Of a stretch of 64,000 bases of DNA, positions 35,837-44,916 are shown piece after piece. This stretch comes from Muricoccus harenae (GTDB lineage: Bacteria; Pseudomonadota; Alphaproteobacteria; Acetobacterales; Acetobacteraceae), in contig NZ_WWDL01000027.1 in the NCBI RefSeq assembly GCF_009848505.1, positions 25,627 to 89,626 of the forward strand, given 5' to 3'. The number at the start of each line of letters is the position of its first letter. Positions within the stretch are counted from its first letter, which is position 1. Under the pieces are notes generated by a model, which was not told the origin of the DNA, ran no database searches, and saw nothing but the letters and a program-made list of their open reading frames with translations. The position numbers and the translations under genes are program-made.

Positions 35837-37354
35837 TTACCGGCCCGAGCCTGGCTGGCTTGCTGGAGGTGTGTTGGCGGCGGGCTGGCTGGTGCCTGGA
35901 TTGCCGGTGTTGAGGGCCGCCGGGGCGCCGGGCGGCGAGCCGCCGGCGCCGTTGGGGCCGCCCTGGGCAGTACCCTGGTTGCTGCCGCCGGGGGCGGTGC
36001 TGGCGGGAGCGTTGCCCCTGGCGGCGTTGCCCTGGCTCGGATTCTCGCGGGCCGCGCCGGACGGGGGGGCGCCGGGAGCTGCGCCGGCGCCTCGTGCGGC
36101 CTGGCTCGCGGGATCGGGGGGGACCGGGGCGGCGTTCACCTCCTGGCCGGGACGGACGCGCTGGATGCCCTCAACGATCACCTTGTCGCCGGGGTTCAGC
36201 CCTTCCTCCACCACCGCGATCTGCGGGGTGTTGTGGCCGAGGCGGAGGTTGCGGCGCTGGGCCTTGCCTTCCGCATCCACGATGAAGGCGTAGCTGCCCT
36301 GCTGGTCCTGGAGGACGGCGGCGCGGGGGATGGTGATGGCGAGGACCGGCTCCACCCCCTCGACGAAGACGGTGACGAACTGGCCATCGATCAGGGTGCG
36401 GCCGCGGATATCGGGACGGATCGGGTTGGGGACCTGGGCGCGGACGAGGATGGTGTCGGTGGCGCGGTTGATCTGGTTGTCGATGAACTCGATCCGGCCG
36501 ACATCGGGATAGGTCTTGCCATCGGCGGTGCGGAATCGGACCTGGACGGCATCGAGGCCGCCCCGGGCGGCGTAGCGATCCCGCATCTCCAGCGCCTGGC
36601 GCTGCGAGACGGGGAAGGAGATGCGCATCGGGTCCTGGCTGACGATCACCGCAAGGGCGCCGGCGCTCGGGCCGACGACATTGCCGACGGTGACGTTGGT
36701 GCGGCCGATCTTGCCGTCGATCGGGGAGGTGATGTCGGTGTAGCCGAGGTTGATCTCGGCGGCCCGGGCGGCGGCGCGGGCGGCGACGAGCTGGGCATTT
36801 GCCGTGCGTTCCTGGGCGGTGGCGTTGTCGAGCGCGACGCGTGTGCCGGCGCCGGTGCGGGTCAGCTCCTGGGCGCGCGAGAGGGTGACCCGAGCATTGG
36901 CGACCTCAGCCTCGGCGGAGGCGATCTGGGCCTGGGCGCGGGCGAGCTCGGCCTCGAAAGTGGAGCGCTCGATGCGATAGAGCGGCTCGCCCTTCTTCAC
37001 CTCCTGGCCTTCCTCGAAGAGGCGCTCCTGGAGGAAGCCGGTGACGCGGGCGATGATTTCGACGCGTTCCACCGCTTCGACCCGCCCGACGAATTCGGTG
37101 CTTTCGGTGACGGGGCGGCGGGTGGCTTCCTGCACGCCGACCGCGGGCGGACCCTGCGGCCCGAATTGCGCGAGGGCGGGGGCGGCGCCAAGCATGCCCG
37201 CGAGCAGGACAGCGATGGCCGTGGAACGGGCAGCGGATCGGGTGGCGGATTGGATGGCTGGAGGGGCTGCCTGACGGCTTGTCCCCGCGCACACAGCCGG
37301 CCAAGCTGGCCGCCGTTCCGTCTGGGAGAGCGTGGGATTCTTGCGGCTTGTCAT
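35837..37354 (-). CDS. RND periplasmic adaptor (membrane fusion) protein with low-complexity tail
   Basis: This 505-residue adaptor has a signal segment at about 45-62 (AIAVLLAGMLGAAPALAQ), a lipoyl/barrel-sandwich hybrid (GRVEAVERVEIIARVTGFL, GYTDITSPIDGKIGRTN), a helical hairpin at about 145-205, and beta-barrel and membrane-proximal domains to about 400. The last 98 residues are Ala/Gly/Pro/Asn-rich without a domain, which is unusual. The start is uncertain: ATG at 37354 or 37366 and GTG at 37432 are all in frame, and all give a long stretch before the signal helix. It forms an operon with the permease. Confidence 0.88.
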   Translation of the reverse strand: MTSRKNPTLSQTERRPAWPAVCAGTSRQAAPPAIQSATRSAARSTAIAVLLAGMLGAAPALAQFGPQGPPAVGVQEATRRPVTESTEFVGRVEAVERVEIIARVTGFLQERLFEEGQEVKKGEPLYRIERSTFEAELARAQAQIASAEAEVANARVTLSRAQELTRTGAGTRVALDNATAQERTANAQLVAARAAARAAEINLGYTDITSPIDGKIGRTNVTVGNVVGPSAGALAVIVSQDPMRISFPVSQRQALEMRDRYAARGGLDAVQVRFRTADGKTYPDVGRIEFIDNQINRATDTILVRAQVPNPIRPDIRGRTLIDGQFVTVFVEGVEPVLAITIPRAAVLQDQQGSYAFIVDAEGKAQRRNLRLGHNTPQIAVVEEGLNPGDKVIVEGIQRVRPGQEVNAAPVPPDPASQAARGAGAAPGAPPSGAARENPSQGNAARGNAPASTAPGGSNQGTAQGGPNGAGGSPPGAPAALNTGNPGTSQPAANTPPASQPGSGR

Positions 37355-37412
37355 GGCGCTGCGCATTTGGCTGAAGGGTTGCCGCTTCGCAAGCACACAG
37401 GTTACCGATTGG

Positions 37413-37437
37413 TTCAGGGTGCCGAACGGCACCTGAA
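37413..37437. promoter_or_regulatory. Inverted repeat upstream of the RND efflux operon
   Basis: GGTGCCG-AA-CGGCACC (37418-37433) is perfect and is extended by TTCAG on the left and TGAA on the right with a one-base slip. It lies 59-83 bp before the adaptor ATG in the gap shared with the divergent IclR gene. This fits an operator for that regulator, though IclR binding is not proven. Confidence 0.45.
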
Positions 37438-37590
37438 TTGAAAGCCTTTCGCAATTCCGCGCGTTCTATTTTACCCCGTGGAATATGGCGCTTCCTTCCG
37501 CATCCTATGTTAGCCGATAGTGGTCGCACGCGCCGCCCCCGGCCCGGCATGTTGCCGCCGGGGCCGGAGCTGGGCGCGCCAAGGTGAGGC

Positions 37591-38460
37591 ATGTCGCGCC
37601 ATCGGCCCAAAGGCGTGCCAGCGCCAAGGACGGGAGTTCGAGCCTTGGATCCTGACTTCGGTACCGAGGACGCCACCACCTTTCAGGGGGATGGCGTCTC
37701 CCGGCCGCCCCTGCAGGCAATGGACGGGGGGCGGCCTGCACCGCGGAGCCGACTCCTGTCGCCGCCTTCCACCGCTTCGGGCGTGGCGGCGGTCGGACGC
37801 GCAATGACGGTGCTCGGGGCATTCCGGCCGGGCGACACTGCCCTGCCGCTGCGTGTCCTGGCCGCGCGGACGGGGCTGTACAAGAGCACCATCCTGCGGC
37901 TGCTGGCTTCGCTGGAGCGGCATTGCTGCGTAAAGCGGAACCTGGACGGCTCCTGGTCCCCGGGACCCATGCTGCTTCATTGGGGCAGCCTCTATACGCG
38001 CAGCTTGGGGCTGGAGGCGCTGGTGCCGCCGGTGCTGGAATCCCTGACCGAGGCGACGGGGCAGGGCGCGACCTTCTGGGTGAAGGTGGATGACGACCGG
38101 CGGATTTGCCTCTACCGCGCCGCGCCGCCGCGGACGCTGCGGGTGGCGGTGCAGGCCGGCGACCTGATGCCGCTCGGCGGCGCTGCGACGGGCCGCGTGT
38201 TCTCGATCTGGGATCCGGCGATCGACGATTCGTCGGAGCCGTTGCCGGAGATGGCACCGGGGCTTCCGGTGATTGCTACGCAGGGTAGCCGGGACCTGGA
38301 TGCGGCGGCGATCTCCGCGCCGGTCTTCCTGCCCTCGGGCTCACTCTGCGGGGCGCTGACGCTGTCGGGCTCGCAGGAGCGGCTCTGGCCGGAGGTGGAG
38401 CGGGTAAAGCCGCTGGTAGCCGAGGCCGCGGCGGGGCTGACGCGCGCCCTGGCGGGCTAG
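37591..38460 (+). CDS. IclR-family transcriptional regulator
   Basis: This 289-residue regulator has an N-terminal winged HTH beginning at about 64 (GVAAVGRAMTVLGAF, RVLAARTGLYKSTILRLLASL) and a C-terminal IclR effector domain (ATFWVKVDDDRRICLYRAA, PLGGAATGRVFSIW, ISAPVFLPSGSLCGALTLSG). The first 60 residues are not part of the usual fold; ATG at 37720 would give a typical 246 residues, but AAGGTGAGGC precedes 37591. It is divergent from the RND operon and may control it. Confidence 0.85.
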   Translation: MSRHRPKGVPAPRTGVRALDPDFGTEDATTFQGDGVSRPPLQAMDGGRPAPRSRLLSPPSTASGVAAVGRAMTVLGAFRPGDTALPLRVLAARTGLYKSTILRLLASLERHCCVKRNLDGSWSPGPMLLHWGSLYTRSLGLEALVPPVLESLTEATGQGATFWVKVDDDRRICLYRAAPPRTLRVAVQAGDLMPLGGAATGRVFSIWDPAIDDSSEPLPEMAPGLPVIATQGSRDLDAAAISAPVFLPSGSLCGALTLSGSQERLWPEVERVKPLVAEAAAGLTRALAG

Positions 38461-38607
38461 GCTGCCGGTCTCACTGCGGGCTGCGGCGGGGGCCATGGGG
38501 CGCCCGCTGCTTTTCCGCGGCACTTTCCGTCTGGTGCGCCTTCACTGTTCCACCATACCGCTTTGCGACGATCCGCTTTAGCCTTCGCGCAACGGAAAGG
38601 ATCGTCC

Positions 38608-39648
38608 ATGGCGATATCGGGCAGCATCATCGTCTTTGCCGTCATTCTCGTCCTCGCCATCGTCACGGCGGCGAAGGGGATCCGCACCGTGCCGCAGGGC
38701 GAGGTGTGGACGGTGGAGCGCTTCGGGCGCTTCACGCATCTGCTGCAGCCGGGGCTGAACTTCGTCATCCCCTATATCGACGCGATCGGGCGACGGCTGA
38801 ACGTTCAGGAGGTCGTGCTCGACATCCCGGAGCAGGTGGTGATCACCCGGGACAACGCCTCGGTCACGGTGGACGGGATCGTCTATTACCGGGTGATGGA
38901 TCCGGCGAAGGCGGCCTACCAGGTGCAGGACCTGCAGGGCGCGCTGACCGCGATCTCCATGACCAACATCCGCTCCGTCATCGGCGAGATGGATCTGGAC
39001 CAGACGCTCTCCTCGCGTGAGCGGATCAATTCGACGCTGCTGATGACGCTGGACGGGGCGACCGATCCCTGGGGGGTGAAGGTGAACCGGGTGGAGATCC
39101 GCAAGATCGAGCCGCCGGAGAATCTGATCCGCGCCATGAATTTGCAGATGACCGCCGAGCGCGAGCGGCGCGCCACGGTGGTGCGCGCCGAGGGCGCGAA
39201 GGCCGCGCTTGTGCTGGAGGCGGAAGGGCGGCGCGAGGCGGCCTTCCGAGATGCCGAGGCGCGGGAGCGTTCGGCTCAGGCCGAGGCGGAGGCGACAAGG
39301 ATGGTGGCTGCGGCGGCCTCGGGCGCCGGTGGCGATGCGCTGCGGTACTTTGTGGCGGAGAAATATGTCTCGGCGTTCCAGGCGATCGCCGGGAGTCCCT
39401 CGTCCCGCCTGGTGGTGGTGCCGATGGAGATGGCGGGGCTCGCGGGCGGGGTGACGGCGGCGCTGGAGTTGCTGCGTGCCGGGCCGGGCGGAGGGATGTC
39501 GCCGGGGCATGTGCCGGCAAGTACTCCGGTGGGAACCTCCGCCGGGACAACGATGGGCGGGCCGCTGGGCTTCGTGCCGCCGACCGCTTCCGCGGCCGGG
39601 GCGGGCTCGGTGCCGCGCACGGGGAGCGGGCCTTGGAACCCTGGTTGA
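38608..39648 (+). CDS. SPFH/stomatin-family membrane protein (QmcA-like)
   Basis: This 346-residue protein has an N-terminal membrane helix (about 3-22) followed by a SPFH/Band 7 domain (TVPQGEVWTVERFGRFTHLLQPGLNFVIP split across 27-55, then YYRVMDPAKAAYQV) and a coiled coil (about 175-235, rich in ERRATVVRAEGAKAALVLEAEG-type residues). The C-terminal 60 residues are Gly/Thr/Pro-rich. It overlaps the NfeD gene by 16 bp, the classical stomatin-NfeD partnership in membrane microdomain organisation. AAAGGA precedes the ATG. Confidence 0.88.
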   Translation: MAISGSIIVFAVILVLAIVTAAKGIRTVPQGEVWTVERFGRFTHLLQPGLNFVIPYIDAIGRRLNVQEVVLDIPEQVVITRDNASVTVDGIVYYRVMDPAKAAYQVQDLQGALTAISMTNIRSVIGEMDLDQTLSSRERINSTLLMTLDGATDPWGVKVNRVEIRKIEPPENLIRAMNLQMTAERERRATVVRAEGAKAALVLEAEGRREAAFRDAEARERSAQAEAEATRMVAAAASGAGGDALRYFVAEKYVSAFQAIAGSPSSRLVVVPMEMAGLAGGVTAALELLRAGPGGGMSPGHVPASTPVGTSAGTTMGGPLGFVPPTASAAGAGSVPRTGSGPWNPG

Positions 39649-40052
39649 TCTGGGTCCTGGCAGGGCTGGTCCTGCTGGGGGCGGAGCTGGTGCTGCCCGG
39701 GGCCTTCCTGCTCTGGGCCGGGCTGGCGGCGGTCGGGACGGGACTGGTGTGGCTGGTGGCCGCGCCGGGTTTTCCGCTGTCCGTCGTGATCTTCGTCGTG
39801 CTGATGGCGGCGGGGGTGGCGGTGGGGCTGAGGCGCCGCCGGGCCCAGCGGCCGGCTTGGCTGAACACGCCGGAATCGGGCTTGGCCGGGCGGGAGGGGG
39901 TGGTTGTATCCGCCAGTGCCACGGGGCTGCGGGTCCGCATCGGGGATAGCGACTGGGCCGCGCAGGCCGAGGCCGGCGGGTTGCGGGCGGGCGACACCGT
40001 GCGGGTGGTGGGCGTCGAAGGAACGGTGCTGCGGGTTCGCGCTGCGGCGTGA
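39633..40052 (+). CDS. NfeD-family membrane protein
   Basis: This 139-residue short NfeD (the NfeD1b/YbbK-partner type) has two or three membrane helices (about 5-65) followed by a small OB-fold domain (GREGVVVSASATGLRVRIGD, GDTVRVVGVEGTVLRV). It has no ClpP-like protease domain. The start is TTG at 39633 with GGGGAG at good spacing, inside the end of the stomatin gene. The stop is 12 bp from the convergent MFS stop. Confidence 0.85.
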   Translation: MEPWLIWVLAGLVLLGAELVLPGAFLLWAGLAAVGTGLVWLVAAPGFPLSVVIFVVLMAAGVAVGLRRRRAQRPAWLNTPESGLAGREGVVVSASATGLRVRIGDSDWAAQAEAGGLRAGDTVRVVGVEGTVLRVRAAA

Positions 40053-40063
40053 GCCCATGCCGG

Positions 40064-41323
40064 TCAGGCGCGGCGGCGTGTCATCCACAGGAAGAGCAGC
40101 GTGCCGATGGTCAGCATGGCTGCGAGGAAGAGGAGGCCGGCGCCGATCCCGGCCGCGGCCACCACCGGCCCCGATGCGGACTGGATGACGGCAGCGCCGG
40201 CGAAATAGGAGAGATTGGCCGCTGATAGCGCCTTGCCCGCCTGCTCGGACGCCACGGCGGAGCGGACCACGGCGAAGACCAGGGGCTGGACGGAGATCGT
40301 CAAGGCGAAGGCGACGAACATCACCAGATCCCAGGCGGCAGGCAGGGCGCCGAGCGGGCCGGAGGGGCCGCCGAGGACGATCAGCACCAGACAGGCGGCG
40401 GCGGCGAGATGGCCGACTGCGAGAACGAGGCGCCGGTGGCCGAAGCGGCGGTCCAGCATCCCCGAGAGGATCGGGCCGACCACGAAGGCAAGGGCGCAAA
40501 GCATGAGGATGTTGCCGGTTTCGGTGCGCGGCAGGTCCTTCACCTCCATGAGCCAGGGACCGCCCCACAGGCCGCGCACGCCAATTCCTGCCGCGAAGGA
40601 GGCGAAGGCGATCACGATGCCGGCGCGGAGCGGGCGGGAGAGGCCAAGGCGGATCACCTCGCGGCCGTCGCGCAACAGGCTGGGATAGGGGCCGGGGGGC
40701 GGGGCGTCGCGCACCAGCAACATGACGAGGACAAGGGCGGTGAGGCCGAGCAGCGTGCCGGCGCCGTAGCCGGCGCGCCATCCGGCTGCATCGATGAGAT
40801 AGGCGAGCGGGGTGGCCGAGAGGAGCATGCCGCTGTTGCCGATGGCCTGGATCAGCCCGGACCAGAGGCCGAACTGCCCGGCGGTCAGGCGGCGCGCGGC
40901 ATAGGTGACGGGGCAGAGCAGCATGCCGGAGCAGCCGGCGCCGAGCAGGAGCTGGCCCAGGAGGAAGCTGAGCGGTCCGGTCGCGAGGGCGGCGGCAATG
41001 GAGCCGGCCACCGTCGTGCAGAAGAGGGTGATGGAGACGCGGCGCACGCCGAAGCGGTCCAGCGCGACGCCGACCGGGATCTGGCACAGGGCGAAGGCAA
41101 GGTTGAAGCTGCCCGTCAGCCCAGCCAGGCCCTCGGCACTGACGCCGAGATCGGCGATCAGCACATCCGCCGCGATGCCCGGCGTGGTGCGGAGGGCATT
41201 GGAGAGGACATGGCCGAGGACGAGGGCCAGGAGGGGAGCAACCAGCACCAGCCCGGTGGGGGCGTAGGCGGGGGCGGCATCGGGGGCAGGCGGCGTGGCC
41301 GCCGCCGGCGCATCCTTGGGCAT
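40064..41323 (-). CDS. MFS transporter
   Basis: This 419-residue transporter has about 12 predicted membrane segments. The TM2-3 loop has GVALDRFGVRRV, a form of the GxxxDRxGRR motif. A cytoplasmic loop lies between TM6 and TM7 (LLRDGREVIRLGLSRP). The substrate is unknown; its place downstream of the FAD-linked oxidase and amidinotransferase suggests uptake or export of a small organic acid or amino acid. AGAGGAAA precedes the ATG. Confidence 0.85.
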   Translation of the reverse strand: MPKDAPAAATPPAPDAAPAYAPTGLVLVAPLLALVLGHVLSNALRTTPGIAADVLIADLGVSAEGLAGLTGSFNLAFALCQIPVGVALDRFGVRRVSITLFCTTVAGSIAAALATGPLSFLLGQLLLGAGCSGMLLCPVTYAARRLTAGQFGLWSGLIQAIGNSGMLLSATPLAYLIDAAGWRAGYGAGTLLGLTALVLVMLLVRDAPPPGPYPSLLRDGREVIRLGLSRPLRAGIVIAFASFAAGIGVRGLWGGPWLMEVKDLPRTETGNILMLCALAFVVGPILSGMLDRRFGHRRLVLAVGHLAAAACLVLIVLGGPSGPLGALPAAWDLVMFVAFALTISVQPLVFAVVRSAVASEQAGKALSAANLSYFAGAAVIQSASGPVVAAAGIGAGLLFLAAMLTIGTLLFLWMTRRRA

Positions 41324-41381
41324 CGGGTGCTGGTTTCCTCTGCGCCGGCCCTGCATGGGGCCGGCGTCTTGGGTACGAAGG

Positions 41382-42773
41382 CTAGTTCCGGAAGATCTTG
41401 CCAGGGTTGAGGATGCCCTTGGGGTCGAGGGCGGTCTTGATGCTGCGCATCACGGCCAGGGCCTCGACGCCATGCTCCTGCTCCAGGAATTCGGCCTTGC
41501 CCATGCCGACGCCGTGCTCGCCCGAGCAGGTGCCGCCGAGGGAGAGCCCTCGGGCGACGATCTTGCGGTCCAGCGCCCAGGCGCGGTCCAGCGACTTGGG
41601 GTCGTCCTGGTCCACGAGGATGACGGTGTGGAAGTTGCCGTCGCCGACATGGCCGACCATGGGGGCGGAGAGGCCGGATTCCGCGATGTCCTTCTTGGCG
41701 CCCAGGATGGCTTCTGCCAGGCGCGAGATGGGAACGCAGACATCGGTGGTGACGCCGCGGCTGTTCGGCTGGGAGGCAATGGCGGCGTAATAGGCGTTGT
41801 GGCGGGCGGTCCAGAGCTTGTTGCGGGTTTCCTGGTCGGCCGCCCAGGCGAAGCCGAGGCCGCCCATGTCCTTCGCGATGGCCTCCACCGCCTCGGCCTG
41901 TTCCTTCACCCCGGCCTCGGTGCCGTGGAATTCGAGGAAGAGGGTGGGCAGGACCTCGAGGTTGTCGAGCTTGGAATAGGCGATGCAGGCGGCGACCTGC
42001 ACCTCGTCCAGCAGCTCGATGCGGGCCACGGGGACGCCGAGCTGCATCACCTGGATGACCGATTCGACGCAGCCCTTCATGTCCGGGAACTGGACGACGG
42101 CGGCCGAGGTGGCCTCGGGGATGCCGTGCAGGCGGAGGCGGATCTTCGTGACGACGCCGAGCGTGCCCTCGCTGCCAATGATGAGGCGCGTCAGGTCGTA
42201 GCCGTTGGCGGCCTTGCGGACGCGGCCGCCGGTGTTGATGACGCGGCCATCGGCGAGGACGATCTCAAGGCCGAGCACGTTCTCGCGGATGGTGCCGTAG
42301 CGGACGGCGTTGGTGCCGCTGGCGCGCGTCGCGCACATGCCGCCGATCGTGCAGTGGCTGCCGGGATCGACAGGGAAGAACAGGCCCTGGTCGCGCAGGT
42401 GGTCGTTGAGCTGGTGGCGGGTGACGCCGGGCTCGATCAGGCAGTCCATGTCCTCCTGGCTCACGTCCAGGATGGCGGTCATGTGCGAGAGATCCAGCGT
42501 GATGCCGGCGCGGATCGGGGTGACATGGCCTTCGAGCGAGGTGCCGGCGCCGAAGGGCGTCACGGGGACGCCGTGGCGGTGGCAGAGGGCGAGGAGCTGG
42601 GACACCTCCTCGGTCGTCTCGGCGAAGGCGACGGCGTCGGGGCGGACAGGGGTGGTGGTGTCCTCGCCGTGGGAATGCTGGTCGCGGATGGTGGCATTGG
42701 TGGTGATGCGGTCGCCGAGGAAGGCGCGGGCGGCGGCGATGACGTGGTCGACAGGGCGTGTTTCGGCGGTCAT
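41382..42773 (-). CDS. FAD-linked oxidase, D-lactate/glycolate dehydrogenase type
   Basis: This 463-residue flavoprotein has a PCMH FAD-binding domain (VTPFGAGTSLEGH, TIGGMCATRASGTNAVRYG) and a C-terminal oxidase domain with HVGDGNFH and GTCSGEHGVGMGK, where the His residues bind metal and substrate. It should oxidise a D-2-hydroxy acid to the 2-oxo acid, passing electrons to a cytochrome or quinone. No GlcE/GlcF subunits adjoin, so it resembles the single-subunit D-lactate dehydrogenase. It is 14 bp after the amidinotransferase gene and co-transcribed with it. Confidence 0.88.
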   Translation of the reverse strand: MTAETRPVDHVIAAARAFLGDRITTNATIRDQHSHGEDTTTPVRPDAVAFAETTEEVSQLLALCHRHGVPVTPFGAGTSLEGHVTPIRAGITLDLSHMTAILDVSQEDMDCLIEPGVTRHQLNDHLRDQGLFFPVDPGSHCTIGGMCATRASGTNAVRYGTIRENVLGLEIVLADGRVINTGGRVRKAANGYDLTRLIIGSEGTLGVVTKIRLRLHGIPEATSAAVVQFPDMKGCVESVIQVMQLGVPVARIELLDEVQVAACIAYSKLDNLEVLPTLFLEFHGTEAGVKEQAEAVEAIAKDMGGLGFAWAADQETRNKLWTARHNAYYAAIASQPNSRGVTTDVCVPISRLAEAILGAKKDIAESGLSAPMVGHVGDGNFHTVILVDQDDPKSLDRAWALDRKIVARGLSLGGTCSGEHGVGMGKAEFLEQEHGVEALAVMRSIKTALDPKGILNPGKIFRN

Positions 42774-42787
42774 GGGCTCAATTCCGG

Positions 42788-43672
42788 TCAGTCGTCGCGC
42801 CGCAGCGGGCAGGTGAGGCAATGGGGGCCGCCGCCGCCGGCGGTGAAGAGGGAGAGGGCCGGGTCCAGGACCTCCAGCCCCTCGGCGCGGAGGGCGGCGT
42901 TCAGCTCCGTGCTTTCGCGGGCGGATACCACGCGATCCCTGCCGAGGGCGAGGATGTTGCAGCCGAGATTCATCGCGGCGCGGTAGGGGACGGGAATCCA
43001 GCGGATGCCGTGCGCCTGCAGCCATTGCAGGAAGGCGGGGTCGAGCACGTCCTCGCAGGCGACGGCCAGGCCGGGGGCGGCCATGCAGAAGAGGACGTCA
43101 AGATGGAGGAAGTGTTCGTCGAAATCCTCGACGCGGACTTCCCAGCCGTCCTCGCGCAGCCATCCAGCGAGTTGTTCGGCGCCCGCCCTGTCGGTGCGGC
43201 CGCCGGAGGCGCCGATGGCGGCAAGGCCGGGGCGGATGATGTGGATGTCGCCGCCTTCCAGCGTGCCGGCACTGGACTTGCGCCACAAGGCACTGCGGTT
43301 CGCGGCGTGGAAGTCGATCAGCGGGGCGTATTCGCCGCGGCGCTGCGGGCGCTCGAGCTGGCAGAGGACCGGGCCGCGATGCGTCACCACCACGCTGTCG
43401 CGCGTGTAGGGCATGTAGGGGAGGTGGGGCTCGGGTGGGATGTGGCGCACCGTGACGCCGCCCTGCTCGATGGCGTGGACCAGCTCGGCGTGCTGGGCCT
43501 GGAGATGGGCGGTGGCGGGTAGCTGGTTCTCGCCGGCCAGGGTGCGGCGGACGATGCTGTTGGTGGGAATCCAGCGGTAGTGGTCTGGCGCGCAGAGCAG
43601 CACCTCGCGCAGCGGCGCGGTTTCGGAGGAGACGCGCCAGGCGGGGCCGGCCGGGGAGGCGGGATCGGGCAT
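42788..43672 (-). CDS. Amidinotransferase/dimethylargininase-family hydrolase
   Basis: This 294-residue protein has a pentein (beta/alpha propeller) fold. The motifs TRDS (90-93), EGGDIHI (139-145), His190 in FLHLDVLF and the nucleophile Cys285 in GGGGPHCLTCPL match the arginine deiminase/DDAH superfamily. It probably hydrolyses a guanidino group, giving citrulline or a related product from arginine or a methylarginine; the exact substrate is open. It heads a minus-strand operon with the FAD-linked oxidase and MFS genes. Confidence 0.84.
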   Translation of the reverse strand: MPDPASPAGPAWRVSSETAPLREVLLCAPDHYRWIPTNSIVRRTLAGENQLPATAHLQAQHAELVHAIEQGGVTVRHIPPEPHLPYMPYTRDSVVVTHRGPVLCQLERPQRRGEYAPLIDFHAANRSALWRKSSAGTLEGGDIHIIRPGLAAIGASGGRTDRAGAEQLAGWLREDGWEVRVEDFDEHFLHLDVLFCMAAPGLAVACEDVLDPAFLQWLQAHGIRWIPVPYRAAMNLGCNILALGRDRVVSARESTELNAALRAEGLEVLDPALSLFTAGGGGPHCLTCPLRRDD

Positions 43673-43749
43673 GGGCGGCAGCCTAGAGCGGATCGCCGGC
43701 GGCCGGAATCGGGCGCGGCGGGAATTCGCGCCGGCCTTGGCGGCATGCG

Positions 43750-44916
43750 TCAGGGATCGGGCGGGAGGTCGGTGACCACCAGGGAGAGGCCGAGGAGCTC
43801 GCCGCTTTCGTCCCGCGCGGGGGCGACGCTGATCATGCCGCGGCCGCCGCCGGGCAGCTGCCATTGGTGGGGCGGAATGGCCTCGCCGCGCATGGCGCGC
43901 TCCAGGTCGGCCTGGGCGAAGGCCGTTGCGCGCGGGTCGATCTCCCCGACCTTGTGTCCCAGCAGGTCTTTCACCTGCCGCCCCATCATCTCCGCATAGC
44001 GCCGGTTGGCGTTCAGGATGCGGAGTTCGCGGTTCACGTAGCAGAGGCCGACGGGTGCTGCGGCATAGACGGCTTCGAGCTGCGCCAGGCGCTGGTTGGT
44101 GGAGAAATCGACGGGCTCGGGGTCATGCGCCTCTTCGCCGCGGGCGCGGAGGAGGGCGGGAACCTCCTCGGCGGGGACAGGATGGCCGTAGAGCCAGCCC
44201 TGGGCATAGTCGCAGCCGAGACGCCGCAGCATCTCGGCCTGGGCTTCGGTCTCCACGCCTTCCGCGATGACGGGGACGCCGAGGCTCTGGCCGAGGCCGA
44301 TGACAGCGCCGACGATCTTCCGGCTGTCGCGGGATTCCTCCATCGAGCTGACGAAGCTGGCGTCGATCTTGATCGTGTCGAAAGGCAGTGCCTGGAGGCG
44401 GCTGAGGCTGGAATACCCGGTGCCGAAATCGTCCAGCAGGATGCGCACACCTTTGGCGCGGAGCAGGTCTGAGGTGCGGCGGGCGGCGTCAATGTCGCCG
44501 ATGACGGCAGTCTCGGTGATCTCGACCTCGACGCGGTTGAGCGGGAAGCCGGCGGCGTTGACGGCGTCCTCCAGCAAGTCAGGCATCTCGCCATCCTGGA
44601 AATGGACGGGCGAGATGTTGAAGCCGAGGCGGAAGGCTCCCTTCCAGGGCAGGGCGGCGGTGCAGGCCTGTTTCACGATATGCGATGTGACGGCGGCGAT
44701 GAGGCCGTGCTCCTCGAAGAGCGGGATGAAGGTGGAGGGCGGGACGGGGCCGAGGACGGGATCGGTCCAGCGTGCCAGGACCTCGAAGCTGGCGATCGCG
44801 CCGCCGCTCAGATGGACGATGGGCTGGAAGGTCGGCTGGATGGCGCCCTCGCGCAGGGCGGGCTCGAGCGCCGCGACGATTGCGGCGGCCAGGTCGGGAT
44901 CCGGTGCTTCGCCCAC
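43750..44916 (-). CDS. EAL-domain cyclic-di-GMP phosphodiesterase with C-terminal PAS
   Basis: This 388-residue protein has an N-terminal EAL domain (about 10-250): the signature reads SFEVLAR (EVL), with FNISPVHF, VEVEITETAV, LDDFGTGYSSL, IKIDASFV and AEGVETEAQA, so all metal and base residues appear present. A PAS domain follows (about 270-388; AAPVGLCYVNRELRILNANRRYAEMMGR split across 280-307). The order EAL then PAS is unusual. There is no GGDEF. The start is GTG at 44916, with GGAGGA six bases before it. It would lower cyclic-di-GMP in response to a PAS ligand. The 179 bp upstream (44917-45095) show nothing else. Confidence 0.87.
   Translation of the reverse strand: MGEAPDPDLAAAIVAALEPALREGAIQPTFQPIVHLSGGAIASFEVLARWTDPVLGPVPPSTFIPLFEEHGLIAAVTSHIVKQACTAALPWKGAFRLGFNISPVHFQDGEMPDLLEDAVNAAGFPLNRVEVEITETAVIGDIDAARRTSDLLRAKGVRILLDDFGTGYSSLSRLQALPFDTIKIDASFVSSMEESRDSRKIVGAVIGLGQSLGVPVIAEGVETEAQAEMLRRLGCDYAQGWLYGHPVPAEEVPALLRARGEEAHDPEPVDFSTNQRLAQLEAVYAAAPVGLCYVNRELRILNANRRYAEMMGRQVKDLLGHKVGEIDPRATAFAQADLERAMRGEAIPPHQWQLPGGGRGMISVAPARDESGELLGLSLVVTDLPPDP

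Noticed and set aside
34814..37441. 875-codon open frame antisense to the RND efflux genes
   Set aside because: High GC keeps antisense frames open; its translation is Gly/Ala/Asp/His-rich without motifs, while the opposite strand encodes clear RND proteins.
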